Shown: positions 1-6,742, numbered from the stretch's first letter. The stretch: 15,906 bases of DNA from Gammaproteobacteria bacterium (GCA_025360985.1 JANYBA010000326.1:1-15906), one strand, 5' to 3'. Notes: generated by a model not told the origin, from the letters alone. Translations and numbers: made by a program.

Positions 1-208
1 CGAGCAAAGGCAAATAGAACAGCAGCCACGCGCCCAGCCAGATGGTGATCGCGGCCGGCCCGGCGCTCGCCGCCGTGCCGATCCAGCGCACGCTGATGCC
101 GGTGACCACGCAGAACAACACCAGGTCGCGCATGCCCATGGCCGCGCGGACACGCTCCAGCCCCGAGCCCGGGCCGGTGGCGGCAACGCGGTCCGGATCG
201 TGGGTGAT
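1..208 (-). CDS. APC-superfamily amino acid/amine permease, N-terminal part (cut by left edge)
   Basis: The minus strand is open from about 208 to the window edge. It encodes a short hydrophilic leader, a typical APC lead-in (GLERVRAAMGMRDLVLF), then a first membrane segment with VRWIGTAASAGPAAITIW, the RW...A..GP pattern at the start of many APC-superfamily amino acid/polyamine permeases. The product would be a multi-span inner-membrane transporter; only about 69 residues are present. It lies 4 bases after the stop of the Rieske oxygenase gene at 213, so the two are probably co-transcribed and the permease may import that enzyme's substrate or a related amine. Odd point: no ATG, GTG or TTG lies in frame before the ATG at 139, which falls inside the conserved lead-in. 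The coordinates given start at an ATC (208) that would read (M)THDPDRV. The true start is uncertain. Substrate is unknown. Confidence 0.6.
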   Translation of the reverse strand, partial: MTHDPDRVAATGPGSGLERVRAAMGMRDLVLFCVVTGISVRWIGTAASAGPAAITIWLGAWLLFYLPLL

Positions 209-212
209 GGGC

Positions 213-1355
213 CTACACCGGGCCGAGACGCGCGGCGATGTAGCGGCGGATGTCCTGGCTCGCGCTTTCCATCGGCGCGTAATAGCCGTGGCCGAAGCGG
301 CGCGAGCCCATGCCCTTCTGCACGCCTTCGAGCACCGCCCAATCCTGGCGGTTGATCAGGTCCCAGAAGTCGACCGCGTCGCTGGCGTCGAATTCGGGCT
401 TGGCGATTTCGTAGGGATGGAACAGGAAATCGCAGATCACCGTGCTGTGGCCGGCATCGCGCGGGAAGATCGTGAAGGCCGCGACATGGTCCATCGACAG
501 CGAGATCATCATGTTCGGGTAGATCAGCTCGCCCTTGTGCCTGACCTGTTCATTGGCGTCGAGCCCTGGAAATGGTGAGCGCACGGTTTGCCCAGTGGCG
601 GTGAAGGTGACTGCGCCCTCGCGATGCGGCACGCCGTCCTCCCAATCGAGCGTAGCGCCGCCGTTCTTGCGGAAGGCCGGCACGATCTGGCACAGCTCCG
701 GATGCACGCCGCCGCAGTGGTAGCACTCGTTGTAGTTTTCCAGGATCACCTTCCAGTTCGCCGCGACCTGGTAGACGAGGCGACGGTCGGTCCTGAGTTC
801 GGCCAGGGGATAATTGCGCAGGCGTCGTATCGCGTCGCCGAATTGCGTTTCCAGCGTGTGTCCGCGCGCGTTCGCGCCCTCGGGATCGAGGTGGACGAAC
901 ATGAATCCGCCCCAGGTCGCCAGGCCGGCCGGATGCAGGGAGAGCTCGTGCTTGCGTCCTTCCAGCACCGCTTCCAGGTGCGGCGCCGAGCGCAGCGCGC
1001 CATCCAGCCCGTAGACCCATGAGTGGTAGGGGCAGCGGATCGCCTTGCCCTTGCTGCCGGTCACCGGCACGCCGTCGTTGGCGGCGCTGCACTGGCCGGG
1101 CAACACCAGCGCGCAGCCGCGGTGGCGGCAGACATTGAAGAAGGCGCGCAGCGCGCCGTCGTCGCCGCGAACGATCAGCAGCGACTCGCCGAGCACATCG
1201 ACTTCCAGATAATCGCCGGTCGCGGGCAGCGATTCCTCGCGGCCGACCAGCACCCATTCGTGCGCGAAGATCTTTTCCCGTTCGGCCTCGAAGAAGTTCG
1301 CCGACACATAGGCCTGGCGCGGCAGGGTGGCTTCAAGCGGCAGCGGTGTGTCCAT
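213..1355 (-). CDS. Rieske [2Fe-2S] non-haem iron oxygenase, alpha-subunit type (380 aa)
   Basis: This is a cytoplasmic oxygenase of the aromatic-ring-hydroxylating alpha-subunit superfamily. The Rieske cluster ligands are C76-x-H78 (CRHRG) and C108-xx-H111 (CPYHSW). The mononuclear iron site has H213 and H218 in ECYHCGGVH, with D332 of FWDLINRQD the likely carboxylate. The bridging position before the first His is Glu (E210), as in carnitine and betaine demethylating members, rather than the Asp of naphthalene dioxygenase. That favours demethylation or hydroxylation of an amine, but the substrate is unknown. The start at 1355 was chosen because GGAGG at 1362-1366 sits 6 bases upstream; a start 7 codons further upstream has no such site and would lie in the HU terminator. 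No small subunit, ferredoxin or reductase gene is adjacent. The permease follows 4 bases downstream. A second Rieske gene lies at 2627, on the other strand. Confidence 0.9.
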   Translation of the reverse strand: MDTPLPLEATLPRQAYVSANFFEAEREKIFAHEWVLVGREESLPATGDYLEVDVLGESLLIVRGDDGALRAFFNVCRHRGCALVLPGQCSAANDGVPVTGSKGKAIRCPYHSWVYGLDGALRSAPHLEAVLEGRKHELSLHPAGLATWGGFMFVHLDPEGANARGHTLETQFGDAIRRLRNYPLAELRTDRRLVYQVAANWKVILENYNECYHCGGVHPELCQIVPAFRKNGGATLDWEDGVPHREGAVTFTATGQTVRSPFPGLDANEQVRHKGELIYPNMMISLSMDHVAAFTIFPRDAGHSTVICDFLFHPYEIAKPEFDASDAVDFWDLINRQDWAVLEGVQKGMGSRRFGHGYYAPMESASQDIRRYIAARLGPV

Positions 1356-1361
1356 GGGCGG

Positions 1362-1366
1362 CCTCC
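1362..1366 (-). promoter_or_regulatory. Shine-Dalgarno site deciding the start of the left Rieske gene
   Basis: A GGAGG reads on the minus strand 6 bases before the ATG at 1355. It fixes the start there rather than at the in-frame ATG at 1376. It lies only a few bases after the U-tract of the HU terminator, so the terminator and this ribosome binding site are almost contiguous in RNA. Confidence 0.8.
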
Positions 1367-1368
1367 GG

Positions 1369-1397
1369 AAAAACAAACCGCGCCTAAGCGCGGTTTG
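1369..1397 (-). terminator. Intrinsic terminator of the HU gene
   Basis: On the minus strand CAAACCGCGC (1388-1397), a four-base loop (1384-1387) and GCGCGGTTTG (1374-1383) form a perfect 10-bp GC-rich stem. It is followed at once by TTTTT (1369-1373). It begins 28 bases after the HU stop codon, as expected for a rho-independent terminator. Only 13 bases separate the T-run from the ATG of the next gene on the same strand. Confidence 0.9.
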
Positions 1398-1425
1398 TCG
1401 TTGTCGCGAAAAACCCAGGCGGGGA

Positions 1426-1806
1426 TTACTTCGCCGCGTCCTTGAGCTTCTTCAGCGGGCGCACCTTCACCTTGGTGGTGGCGGGCTTGGCTTCGAACCA
1501 CTGCTCCTGCTTGGTGAACGGGTTGATGCCCTTGCGCTTCGGCTTGGCCGGAACGTTGACGGCGGTGACCTTGAGCAGGCCGGGCAGGGTGAAGGAACCG
1601 GCGCCTTTCTTGCTCAGCGACGCGGTGACGGCGCCTTCGAGCGCGGCGAGCAGGGCGCGCACATCCTTGGCGGCGACGCTGGCGGCTTCGGCCAGGTGCG
1701 CGACCAGCGCGGACTTGCTCAGCGCGGTCTTGATTGATTTCGGGGCGGCGGCTTTCTTGGCGGCCGGCTTGGCGGCTTTCTTCGGGGCTTTCTTGGCTTT
1801 GCTCAT
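1426..1806 (-). CDS. HU-family nucleoid DNA-binding protein with Lys/Ala-rich N-terminal tail (126 aa)
   Basis: This is a small basic histone-like protein that bends and compacts DNA as a dimer. Residues 1 to about 28 form a Lys/Ala/Pro-rich tail (KKAPKKAAKPAAKKAA) resembling a histone H1 tail. The HU fold follows: the helical dimer part begins LSKSALVAHLAEAASV, and the DNA-binding arm region contains GINPFTKQE, matching the GRNPQTGE arm motif with the intercalating Pro kept. The C-terminal helix is KVRPLKKLKDAAK. The protein is longer than classical HU (about 90 aa) because of the tail. An AAGG lies about 12 bases before the ATG, a rather long spacing. The gene has its own leader upstream and a strong terminator downstream, so it is probably a highly expressed single-gene unit. 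HU-like assignment is secure; which paralogue it is cannot be said. Confidence 0.88.
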   Translation of the reverse strand: MSKAKKAPKKAAKPAAKKAAAPKSIKTALSKSALVAHLAEAASVAAKDVRALLAALEGAVTASLSKKGAGSFTLPGLLKVTAVNVPAKPKRKGINPFTKQEQWFEAKPATTKVKVRPLKKLKDAAK

Positions 1807-1842
1807 GGGGGCTCTACCTTGTTGTTGGGGTGGGCTTTTGCC

Positions 1843-1857
1843 GCGCGAATTTCGCGC
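1843..1857. promoter_or_regulatory. Perfect inverted repeat in the HU leader
   Basis: GCGCGAA-T-TTCGCGC is a perfect 7-bp inverted repeat around one central base. It lies between a candidate -10 box (minus strand TTTAAT at 1869-1874) and the HU ribosome-binding region. It could be an operator, or a small hairpin in the 5' leader of the mRNA. Function is inferred from symmetry and position only. Confidence 0.35.
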
Positions 1858-1868
1858 CGACGGGGAAG

Positions 1869-1874
1869 ATTAAA
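1869..1874 (-). promoter_or_regulatory. Candidate -10 box for the HU gene
   Basis: TTTAAT on the minus strand matches TATAAT at 5 of 6 positions. The hexamer 17 bases upstream (ACGCCA) matches the -35 consensus at only 3 of 6. The site lies about 60 bases upstream of the HU start, in the only AT-rich part of this gap. It is plausible but weak. Confidence 0.3.
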
Positions 1875-1924
1875 CCACTTTCGCGCGGGCGTGGCGTTTC
1901 CGGCAATACTTTTTTGGCTTATTT

Positions 1925-2491
1925 TCAGCTTTGCGGGCGGCCGGCGGCCCAGGCCTCGTCGAACAATTCCTCCAGCGCCGGATGGCAACCGCGCAGTCCG
2001 GCGGCGACGCGCCCGGCCCAGTCGAAGTAGGCCTCGATCCGTTCCGGCGACCAGCTGGCCGGCGGCGCGGCGACGATGTCGCGCAGGTTGGCGGTCTTGT
2101 CGGCCAGTTTGATCAACTTCGCCCCGTGTGGGATGTGCGGGGCCTTGTCGACCTGGCGTTTCTTGCGCTCTTCCTTGGCCAGGGACTTGTCGTCGGTGAC
2201 CGCCTCGACCAGGGCCAGCACGGCGGCGCCGAAACGCGCCTCGATCTCGGCCCGCCGCTCCTCGATGTACATCTGGTGCGGGCCGGAGCAGTCCTCGATG
2301 ACGTCGTGCAGCACCGCCCCGACCAGCACGTCCGGGTCGGTCACGCCGGCCTCGACGTTCAGGATGTGCAACAAGGCGATCGGGTGGTTGATATACGGCG
2401 TTTCGTCCTCGTCCTTCCGGCGCTGGTCGCGGTGCTGGTCGGCCGCGTAGTGCAGGGCCGCGATCAGGCGGGGCAGTTCCAGGGTGTCCAT
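1925..2491 (-). CDS. Small HD-domain (p)ppGpp hydrolase, MESH1/SpoT-hydrolase type (188 aa)
   Basis: This is a stand-alone alarmone hydrolase, predicted to remove the 3'-pyrophosphate of (p)ppGpp with Mn2+ in the cytoplasm. The HD metal and catalytic set is complete: H36 in TPYINHPI, H62-D63 and E66-D67 in LHDVIED, and D131 in KLADKTANLRD. The stretch VTDDKSLAKEERKKRQV followed by AP and GAKLIKLADK matches metazoan MESH1 closely. Length is close to MESH1 (about 180 aa). No synthetase, TGS or ACT domain is present, so it is not a full RelA/SpoT. The start at 2491 was chosen because the family begins just before LPRLIAALHYAADQHRDQRR. The in-frame ATG at 2554 would add 21 non-family residues, and neither start has a good ribosome site. 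MESH1 enzymes can also hydrolyse NADPH, so alarmone specificity is inferred. It lies 118 bases upstream of HU on the same strand. Confidence 0.88.
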   Translation of the reverse strand: MDTLELPRLIAALHYAADQHRDQRRKDEDETPYINHPIALLHILNVEAGVTDPDVLVGAVLHDVIEDCSGPHQMYIEERRAEIEARFGAAVLALVEAVTDDKSLAKEERKKRQVDKAPHIPHGAKLIKLADKTANLRDIVAAPPASWSPERIEAYFDWAGRVAAGLRGCHPALEELFDEAWAAGRPQS

Positions 2492-2537
2492 GGCGGGCGG
2501 CCAAAGCAGGGGGCTTCCCAGGGTAAACGCAGCGGCG

Positions 2538-2553
2538 TGGCCGGTTCCGGCCA
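2538..2553. promoter_or_regulatory. Inverted repeat between divergent genes, possible operator
   Basis: TGGCCGG-TT-CCGGCCA is a perfect 7-bp inverted repeat with a 2-base spacer. It lies in the 135-base gap (2492-2626) between the divergent hydrolase gene and the second Rieske operon, so a bound regulator could act on either side. No convincing sigma-70 promoter pair was seen in this gap. GC-rich palindromes occur by chance in this DNA, so confidence is low. Confidence 0.35.
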
Positions 2554-2616
2554 TGGCGGGCGGGGAGGGGGCAGGACGGCAACCCCCGGGATGGATGACA
2601 ATGGCCGCACGTTCCC

Positions 2617-2620
2617 GGAG
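2617..2620 (+). promoter_or_regulatory. Shine-Dalgarno site deciding the start of the operon Rieske gene
   Basis: GGAG lies 6 bases before the ATG at 2627. It places the start well inside a much longer open frame that runs back to 1931 antisense to the hydrolase gene, and it supports beginning the protein at MNPIATDVED. Confidence 0.75.
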
Positions 2621-2626
2621 CCCGTC

Positions 2627-3955
2627 ATGAACCCGATCGCCACCGACGTCGAAGACAGCCTCGCGCGCCTGCAGGAGCAGGTGGCGGCGTTGCGCCTACG
2701 GCCGGGCGACGCGCTGCCCGGGTATTTCTTCCGCTCGCACGTGACCTACCAGCAGGAACTGAACAACATCGTGTTCAAGAGCTGGCTGTGGGCCGGGCAC
2801 GTGAGCCAGGTGCCGAACGTCGGCGACTATTTCCTGTACGAGCTGGCCGAGGAGTCGGTCATTGTTGTCCGCCACGACGACGGCGAAATCCGCGCGCTCA
2901 TCAATTCCTGCCGGCACCGCGGTTCGCGCGTTTGCGAGCTCAAGCAAGGCCACGGCAAGGCTTTCGCCTGCCCCTACCACGGCTGGGTCTACGGCACCGA
3001 CGGCCGCTTGAAAGCCGCGCGGCACATGGACGGCGTCCCCGGTTTCCGCAAGGAAGACCACGGCCTCAAGCACGCGCGCGTGGCGGTGCGCTTCGGCCTG
3101 ATCTTCATCAATTTCGATCCCGACGCCTACGATTTCAATGAAGCGCTGGCGATGGTCGATCCGCAATTGGCGCCCTACCACCTGGAGACCGCGAAGATCG
3201 CCCACCGCGAGACCTATTCGGTCGACGCCAACTGGAAGATCGCGCTCGGCAATTACCTGGAGTGCTACCACTGCGAGACCGCGCACCGCTGGTATTCGAA
3301 GATCCACAGCTTCAAGGATCGCGAGCAGGTGTCGGCGCCGCTGAACCGGGCGATGTGGGCGCGGGCGGAAAAGGATACCGGCGTCCCCGACGTCGACAAG
3401 GCCGTCTACCGCATGTTCCGCGAAGCGCCGGGCTTCGGGTCGTGCGTCTACACCAGCCGCTACGCGCTGTTCGCCGACTACAAGACTGGCAGCCGCGACG
3501 GCGCGCCGCTGGCGCCGCTGATGGGCGACTTCAAGGGCTACGACGGCGGCGCCTGCGACTGCCAGTTCGGGCCGCTGACCTACATGCTCAACTACCCCGA
3601 CCACTGCATCCTGTTCCGCTACGTGCCGTTCGGCATCACCAGGTCGGACATGGAAATCGTCTGGTTCGTGAAGGGCGACGCGGTCGATGGCAAGGATTAC
3701 AACCGCGAAGAACTGATCTGGCTCTGGGACCAGACCACCCAGGAAGACAAGCGGATCATGAATCTCAATGCCTCGGGCGTGAACTCGCAATTCTTCGAGC
3801 CCGGGCCGCAACATCCGGAATTCGAGGACACCCCGATGCGCTTCATCGACTGGTACCTGCACGCCCTGGCCGGCAATCATTCCGTGGTCGTCCCGACCGT
3901 GCGCACGCACCGCACCAGCTCCCTGGAAGCCTGCGGGAGTGGCCTCGATGGCTGA
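2627..3955 (+). CDS. Rieske [2Fe-2S] non-haem iron oxygenase, first gene of the operon (442 aa)
   Basis: This is an oxygenase of the same superfamily as the one at 213-1355, but longer and clearly divergent. Rieske ligands are C95-x-H97 (CRHRGSRVCE) and C115-xx-H118 (CPYHGWVYG). The catalytic iron site has bridging E212, H215 and H220 in LECYHCETAH, with D368 of LWDQTTQED the likely carboxylate. The C-terminal GVNSQFFEPGP and FIDWYL segments recall choline monooxygenase/GbcA-type enzymes. This suggests oxidative demethylation or hydroxylation of a methylated amine, substrate unknown. The stop overlaps the next gene by 8 bases, so it is translationally coupled to the GcvT-like protein. Electrons must come from a ferredoxin/reductase encoded elsewhere, or from an unrecognised partner such as one of the two flavoproteins; none is otherwise visible here. 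Family assignment is firm; specificity is inference. Confidence 0.9.
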   Translation: MNPIATDVEDSLARLQEQVAALRLRPGDALPGYFFRSHVTYQQELNNIVFKSWLWAGHVSQVPNVGDYFLYELAEESVIVVRHDDGEIRALINSCRHRGSRVCELKQGHGKAFACPYHGWVYGTDGRLKAARHMDGVPGFRKEDHGLKHARVAVRFGLIFINFDPDAYDFNEALAMVDPQLAPYHLETAKIAHRETYSVDANWKIALGNYLECYHCETAHRWYSKIHSFKDREQVSAPLNRAMWARAEKDTGVPDVDKAVYRMFREAPGFGSCVYTSRYALFADYKTGSRDGAPLAPLMGDFKGYDGGACDCQFGPLTYMLNYPDHCILFRYVPFGITRSDMEIVWFVKGDAVDGKDYNREELIWLWDQTTQEDKRIMNLNASGVNSQFFEPGPQHPEFEDTPMRFIDWYLHALAGNHSVVVPTVRTHRTSSLEACGSGLDG

Positions 3956-5165
3956 TATCCACCACCCGCGGCAGCAACTCAAGCGCACGCCCTTCCACGA
4001 ACGCACCTCGCAACTGAGCCTGCCGCAGAACTGGCGGCGCTGGGCCGGGCATATCGTCGCCGGCTCCTACGACCTGGGCCTCGACCGCGAGTACTGGGCG
4101 ATCCGCGACGCCGCCGCCCTGATCGATATTTCGCCCTTGATGAAATACATCATCGAAGGCCCCGATGCGGCGCGCCTGCTTCACCGCGTGACCACCCGCG
4201 ACATCCTCAAGATGGCGGTCGGCCAGGTCTATTACACCGGTTGGTGCGACGACGAGGGCAAGATGCTCGACGACGGCACGGTCACCCGCCTCGACGAAAA
4301 CAAATTCCGCCTGACCTCGGCCGAACCCTCGCTGCGCTGGCTGGCGATGAACGCGGTCGGCATGGACGTCACCGTCACCGAGGTCAGCGACCAGATCGCC
4401 GCGCTCAGCCTGCAGGGGCCGAAGGCACGAACCATCTTGAACGGCTGCTGCAAGAAGCCGCTCGACAAGCTCAAGTATTTCAAGATGGCCGAGAACAAGC
4501 TCGCCGGCGTGCCGGTGACCGTCTCACGCACCGGTTACACGGGTGACCTCGGCTACGAAATCTGGATGGCCGCCGACAAGGCGCTAACGGTTTGGGACGC
4601 GCTGATGGTGGCAGGCCACGACTACAGCATCACGCCCTGCGGCATCCTCGCCATGGATATGGCCCGCGTTGAAGCGGGCCTGTTCATGATCGACGTCGAT
4701 TACACCGCCGCCAACCACGCCTGGATCGAAGGGCAAAAATCCTCGCCCTTCGAGATGGGCCTTGACTGGACCGTGGCCTTGGACAAGGAAGGCTATTTCG
4801 TCGGCCGGCGCGCGCTCGAACGCGAGAAGCGCGAGGGCTCGCTCTGGAAGTTGGTCGGCCTCGAAATCGCCTGGGAAGACATGGAGCGATTGTTCGGCGC
4901 GGTCGGCCTGCCGCCGCAGATCGCCGGCATGGCGGTGCGCGGCAGCCTGCCGGTGCTGGCGAACGGCCAACAGGTCGGTTACGCCTCGACCAGCACCTGG
5001 TCGCCGGTGCTGAAGAAATACATCGCGCTCGCCCACGTCGAACGGCCGCATTACGAGCCGGGCACCAAGCTCAGCATGGAAGTCACGGTCGAGCACCACC
5101 GCCGGCAGGCCGCGGCAAAAGTCGTGAAGTTGCCGTTCTACGATCCCGAGTGGAAGAAAAAATGA
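3948..5165 (+). CDS. GcvT-fold aminomethyltransferase/demethylase-like protein (405 aa)
   Basis: This is a folate-binding GcvT-fold protein, predicted to pass a one-carbon unit from a methylated or aminomethyl substrate to tetrahydrofolate. Visible family features: the LIDISPLMKYIIEGPDAARL entry segment (about 59-78), the paired Asp D108-D109 of MLDDGTVTRL (the catalytic Asp region of T-proteins), RTGYTGDLGYEIW (194-206) where T-protein has GYTGE.G.EI, the GLDWTV turn (271-276), and the C-terminal barrel motif GYASTSTWSPVLKKYIALA (344-362). It is not the glycine-cleavage T protein by context, since no gcvH or gcvP is near. Relatives include DmdA, LigM and the C-terminal halves of dimethylglycine and sarcosine dehydrogenases. 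ATG 3948 was chosen because GGAG (3935-3938) is 9 bases upstream; a GTG at 3939 would abut that site. It overlaps the Rieske gene by 8 bases and the next gene by 4. Confidence 0.85.
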   Translation: MADIHHPRQQLKRTPFHERTSQLSLPQNWRRWAGHIVAGSYDLGLDREYWAIRDAAALIDISPLMKYIIEGPDAARLLHRVTTRDILKMAVGQVYYTGWCDDEGKMLDDGTVTRLDENKFRLTSAEPSLRWLAMNAVGMDVTVTEVSDQIAALSLQGPKARTILNGCCKKPLDKLKYFKMAENKLAGVPVTVSRTGYTGDLGYEIWMAADKALTVWDALMVAGHDYSITPCGILAMDMARVEAGLFMIDVDYTAANHAWIEGQKSSPFEMGLDWTVALDKEGYFVGRRALEREKREGSLWKLVGLEIAWEDMERLFGAVGLPPQIAGMAVRGSLPVLANGQQVGYASTSTWSPVLKKYIALAHVERPHYEPGTKLSMEVTVEHHRRQAAAKVVKLPFYDPEWKKK

Positions 5166-6742
5166 GTAACTCCTACGACGCGATCGTCATCGGCGCCGGC
5201 CACAACGGCCTGATCGCTGCTTCCTACCTCGCCCGCGCCGGCAAGAAGGTGGTGATCCTGGAACGCCGCGACATCGTCGGCGGCGCGGCGATGACCGAAG
5301 AGATCTTCCCCGGCTACCGCTTCACGGAATTTTCCTACGTGGTCAGCCTGCTGCGCCCGGAAATCATCCGCGACCTCGAGTTGCCGAAACACGGCCTGAA
5401 GATATTGCCGCTGCCGAGCACGGTCACGCCGATGGACAACGGCGACTACCTCGCCGCCTGGGACGACCACGACCAGACCCGGCGCGAGCTGTACCGGCAT
5501 TCGCCGAAAGACGCCGAAGCCTCGGACGAATACGGCCGGGTGATGGCGCGCGCCGCCAAGGCGATCAAGCCGATGATCGGCATGGTGCCACCGGATCCGT
5601 CCTCGATGAGCCCGCGCGATTTGATGGGCATGCTCAAGCTGGGCCAGTACGCGAAGAGCCTCTCCGAAAAAGAGTTGTATCGGATCGCCAAGCTGGTGAC
5701 GCAGTCTTCCGCCGACCTGCTCAACGAGTGGTTCGAATTCGATCCGCTCAAGGGCACGAAATCCGCGAGCGGCATCATCGGCACCTTCCTCGGGCCGAAT
5801 TCGCCCGGCACCGCCTACGTGCTGCTGCACCACTACATGGGCGAGATCGACGGCGCTTTCCGCGCTTGGGGTTTCGCCAAGAACGGCACCGGCGGCGTCT
5901 CGGCGGCGATCGCCCGTTCGGCGCAGGCGCTGGGCGTGGAGATCCGCACCGGTGCGCCGGTCAAGCAGGTCATCGTCAAGGGCGGCCGCGCCCGCGGCGT
6001 GGCGCTGGAGAACGGCGATGAGCTGCAGGCGAAAGTCGTGCTCTCGGCCGCCGACCCCAAGCGCAGCTTCCTGCAGTTCGTCGAATCCAAGCACCTGCCG
6101 GATGAGTTCACCACCGCGATCAAGAATTTCCGCGTCCGCGGTTCGTCGGGCAAGGTCAATATCGCGCTCAGCGGCCTGCCCGAATTCACCTGCCTGCCCG
6201 GCGAAGGCCCGCTGCACCGCGGCGCGATTTCGATCAGCCCGAGCATGGACTACATCGAACGCGCCTACGACGAGGCCAAGTACGGCCAGTTCTCGAAAAA
6301 TCCGTACATAGACATGATCATCCCGTCGATGATCGACCGCGACATGGCGCCGCCCGGCCACCACGTGATGTCCTGCTTCGTGCAGTACGCGCCTTACGAC
6401 CTCGAGGGCGGCTGGAACGACGCGCAGCGCGATGCCTTCGGCGAGACGGTGATCTCGACCATCGAGAAGGTCGCGCCGAACATCCGCAGCCTGATCGTCG
6501 GCAAGCAGGTGATTTCGCCGAAGGACATCGAGCGTATCGCCGGCATCACCGGCGGCAACATCTTCCACGGCGAATTGCTGCTGCACCAATTGTTCTTCAT
6601 GCGCCCGGCGCCGCAATGGGCCGATTTCCGCACGCCCTTGCCGGGCTATTACTTCGGCGCCGCCGGCGCCCACCCGGGCGGCGGCGTGATGGGCGCCGCC
6701 GGCAAGATGGCGGCGATGGAAGTCCTCAAGGATTGGAAATGA
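5162..6742 (+). CDS. FAD-dependent oxidoreductase, CrtI/PYROXD2 type, first of a tandem pair (526 aa)
   Basis: This is a flavoprotein of the phytoene-desaturase-like (COG1233) family. The N-terminal Rossmann FAD site is clear: beta-strand AIVIGAGHNGL with G11, G13 and G16, then VVILERRD with E34 as the ribose-binding acid, then the IVGGAAMTE clamp. The C-terminal FAD-closing motif is GAAGAHPGGGVMGAAGKMAA (H504-G508). PYROXD2-type proteins are poorly characterised; in this operon, oxidation of an N-methyl or C-N bond is a reasonable guess, and no other carotenoid gene is present to support a desaturase role. ATG 5162 is preceded by GGAAG at 5-base spacing and overlaps the GcvT-like stop as ATGA. 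A GTG at 5150 would also be in frame but lacks a site of its own. It is paralogous to the next gene. No signal peptide is seen, so it is probably cytoplasmic. Confidence 0.87.
   Translation: MSNSYDAIVIGAGHNGLIAASYLARAGKKVVILERRDIVGGAAMTEEIFPGYRFTEFSYVVSLLRPEIIRDLELPKHGLKILPLPSTVTPMDNGDYLAAWDDHDQTRRELYRHSPKDAEASDEYGRVMARAAKAIKPMIGMVPPDPSSMSPRDLMGMLKLGQYAKSLSEKELYRIAKLVTQSSADLLNEWFEFDPLKGTKSASGIIGTFLGPNSPGTAYVLLHHYMGEIDGAFRAWGFAKNGTGGVSAAIARSAQALGVEIRTGAPVKQVIVKGGRARGVALENGDELQAKVVLSAADPKRSFLQFVESKHLPDEFTTAIKNFRVRGSSGKVNIALSGLPEFTCLPGEGPLHRGAISISPSMDYIERAYDEAKYGQFSKNPYIDMIIPSMIDRDMAPPGHHVMSCFVQYAPYDLEGGWNDAQRDAFGETVISTIEKVAPNIRSLIVGKQVISPKDIERIAGITGGNIFHGELLLHQLFFMRPAPQWADFRTPLPGYYFGAAGAHPGGGVMGAAGKMAAMEVLKDWK

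Noticed and set aside
2591..2609. ATG-rich stretch and possible -10 (GACAAT) before the operon
   Set aside because: No matching -35 at 16-18 bases and only 4 of 6 consensus positions; not supportable as a promoter.
1931..2626. Upstream extension of the operon Rieske frame
   Set aside because: It runs antisense through the MESH1 gene and lacks Rieske-like sequence. GGAG plus ATG at 2627 gives the family N-terminus.
2696..4006. 436-codon minus-strand frame opposite the operon Rieske gene
   Set aside because: Same shadow character; the opposite strand carries all Rieske ligands.
4661..4680. GGCCCGC / GCGGGCC inverted repeat with a 6-base loop
   Set aside because: It lies inside the GcvT-like coding region over a conserved MARVEAGL segment, has no T-run, and is explained by GC-rich codon choice.
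5138..6673. 511-codon minus-strand frame opposite the first flavoprotein
   Set aside because: His/Arg/Asp/Val-rich translation is typical of a high-GC antisense shadow; no motif, and the plus-strand gene is unambiguous.
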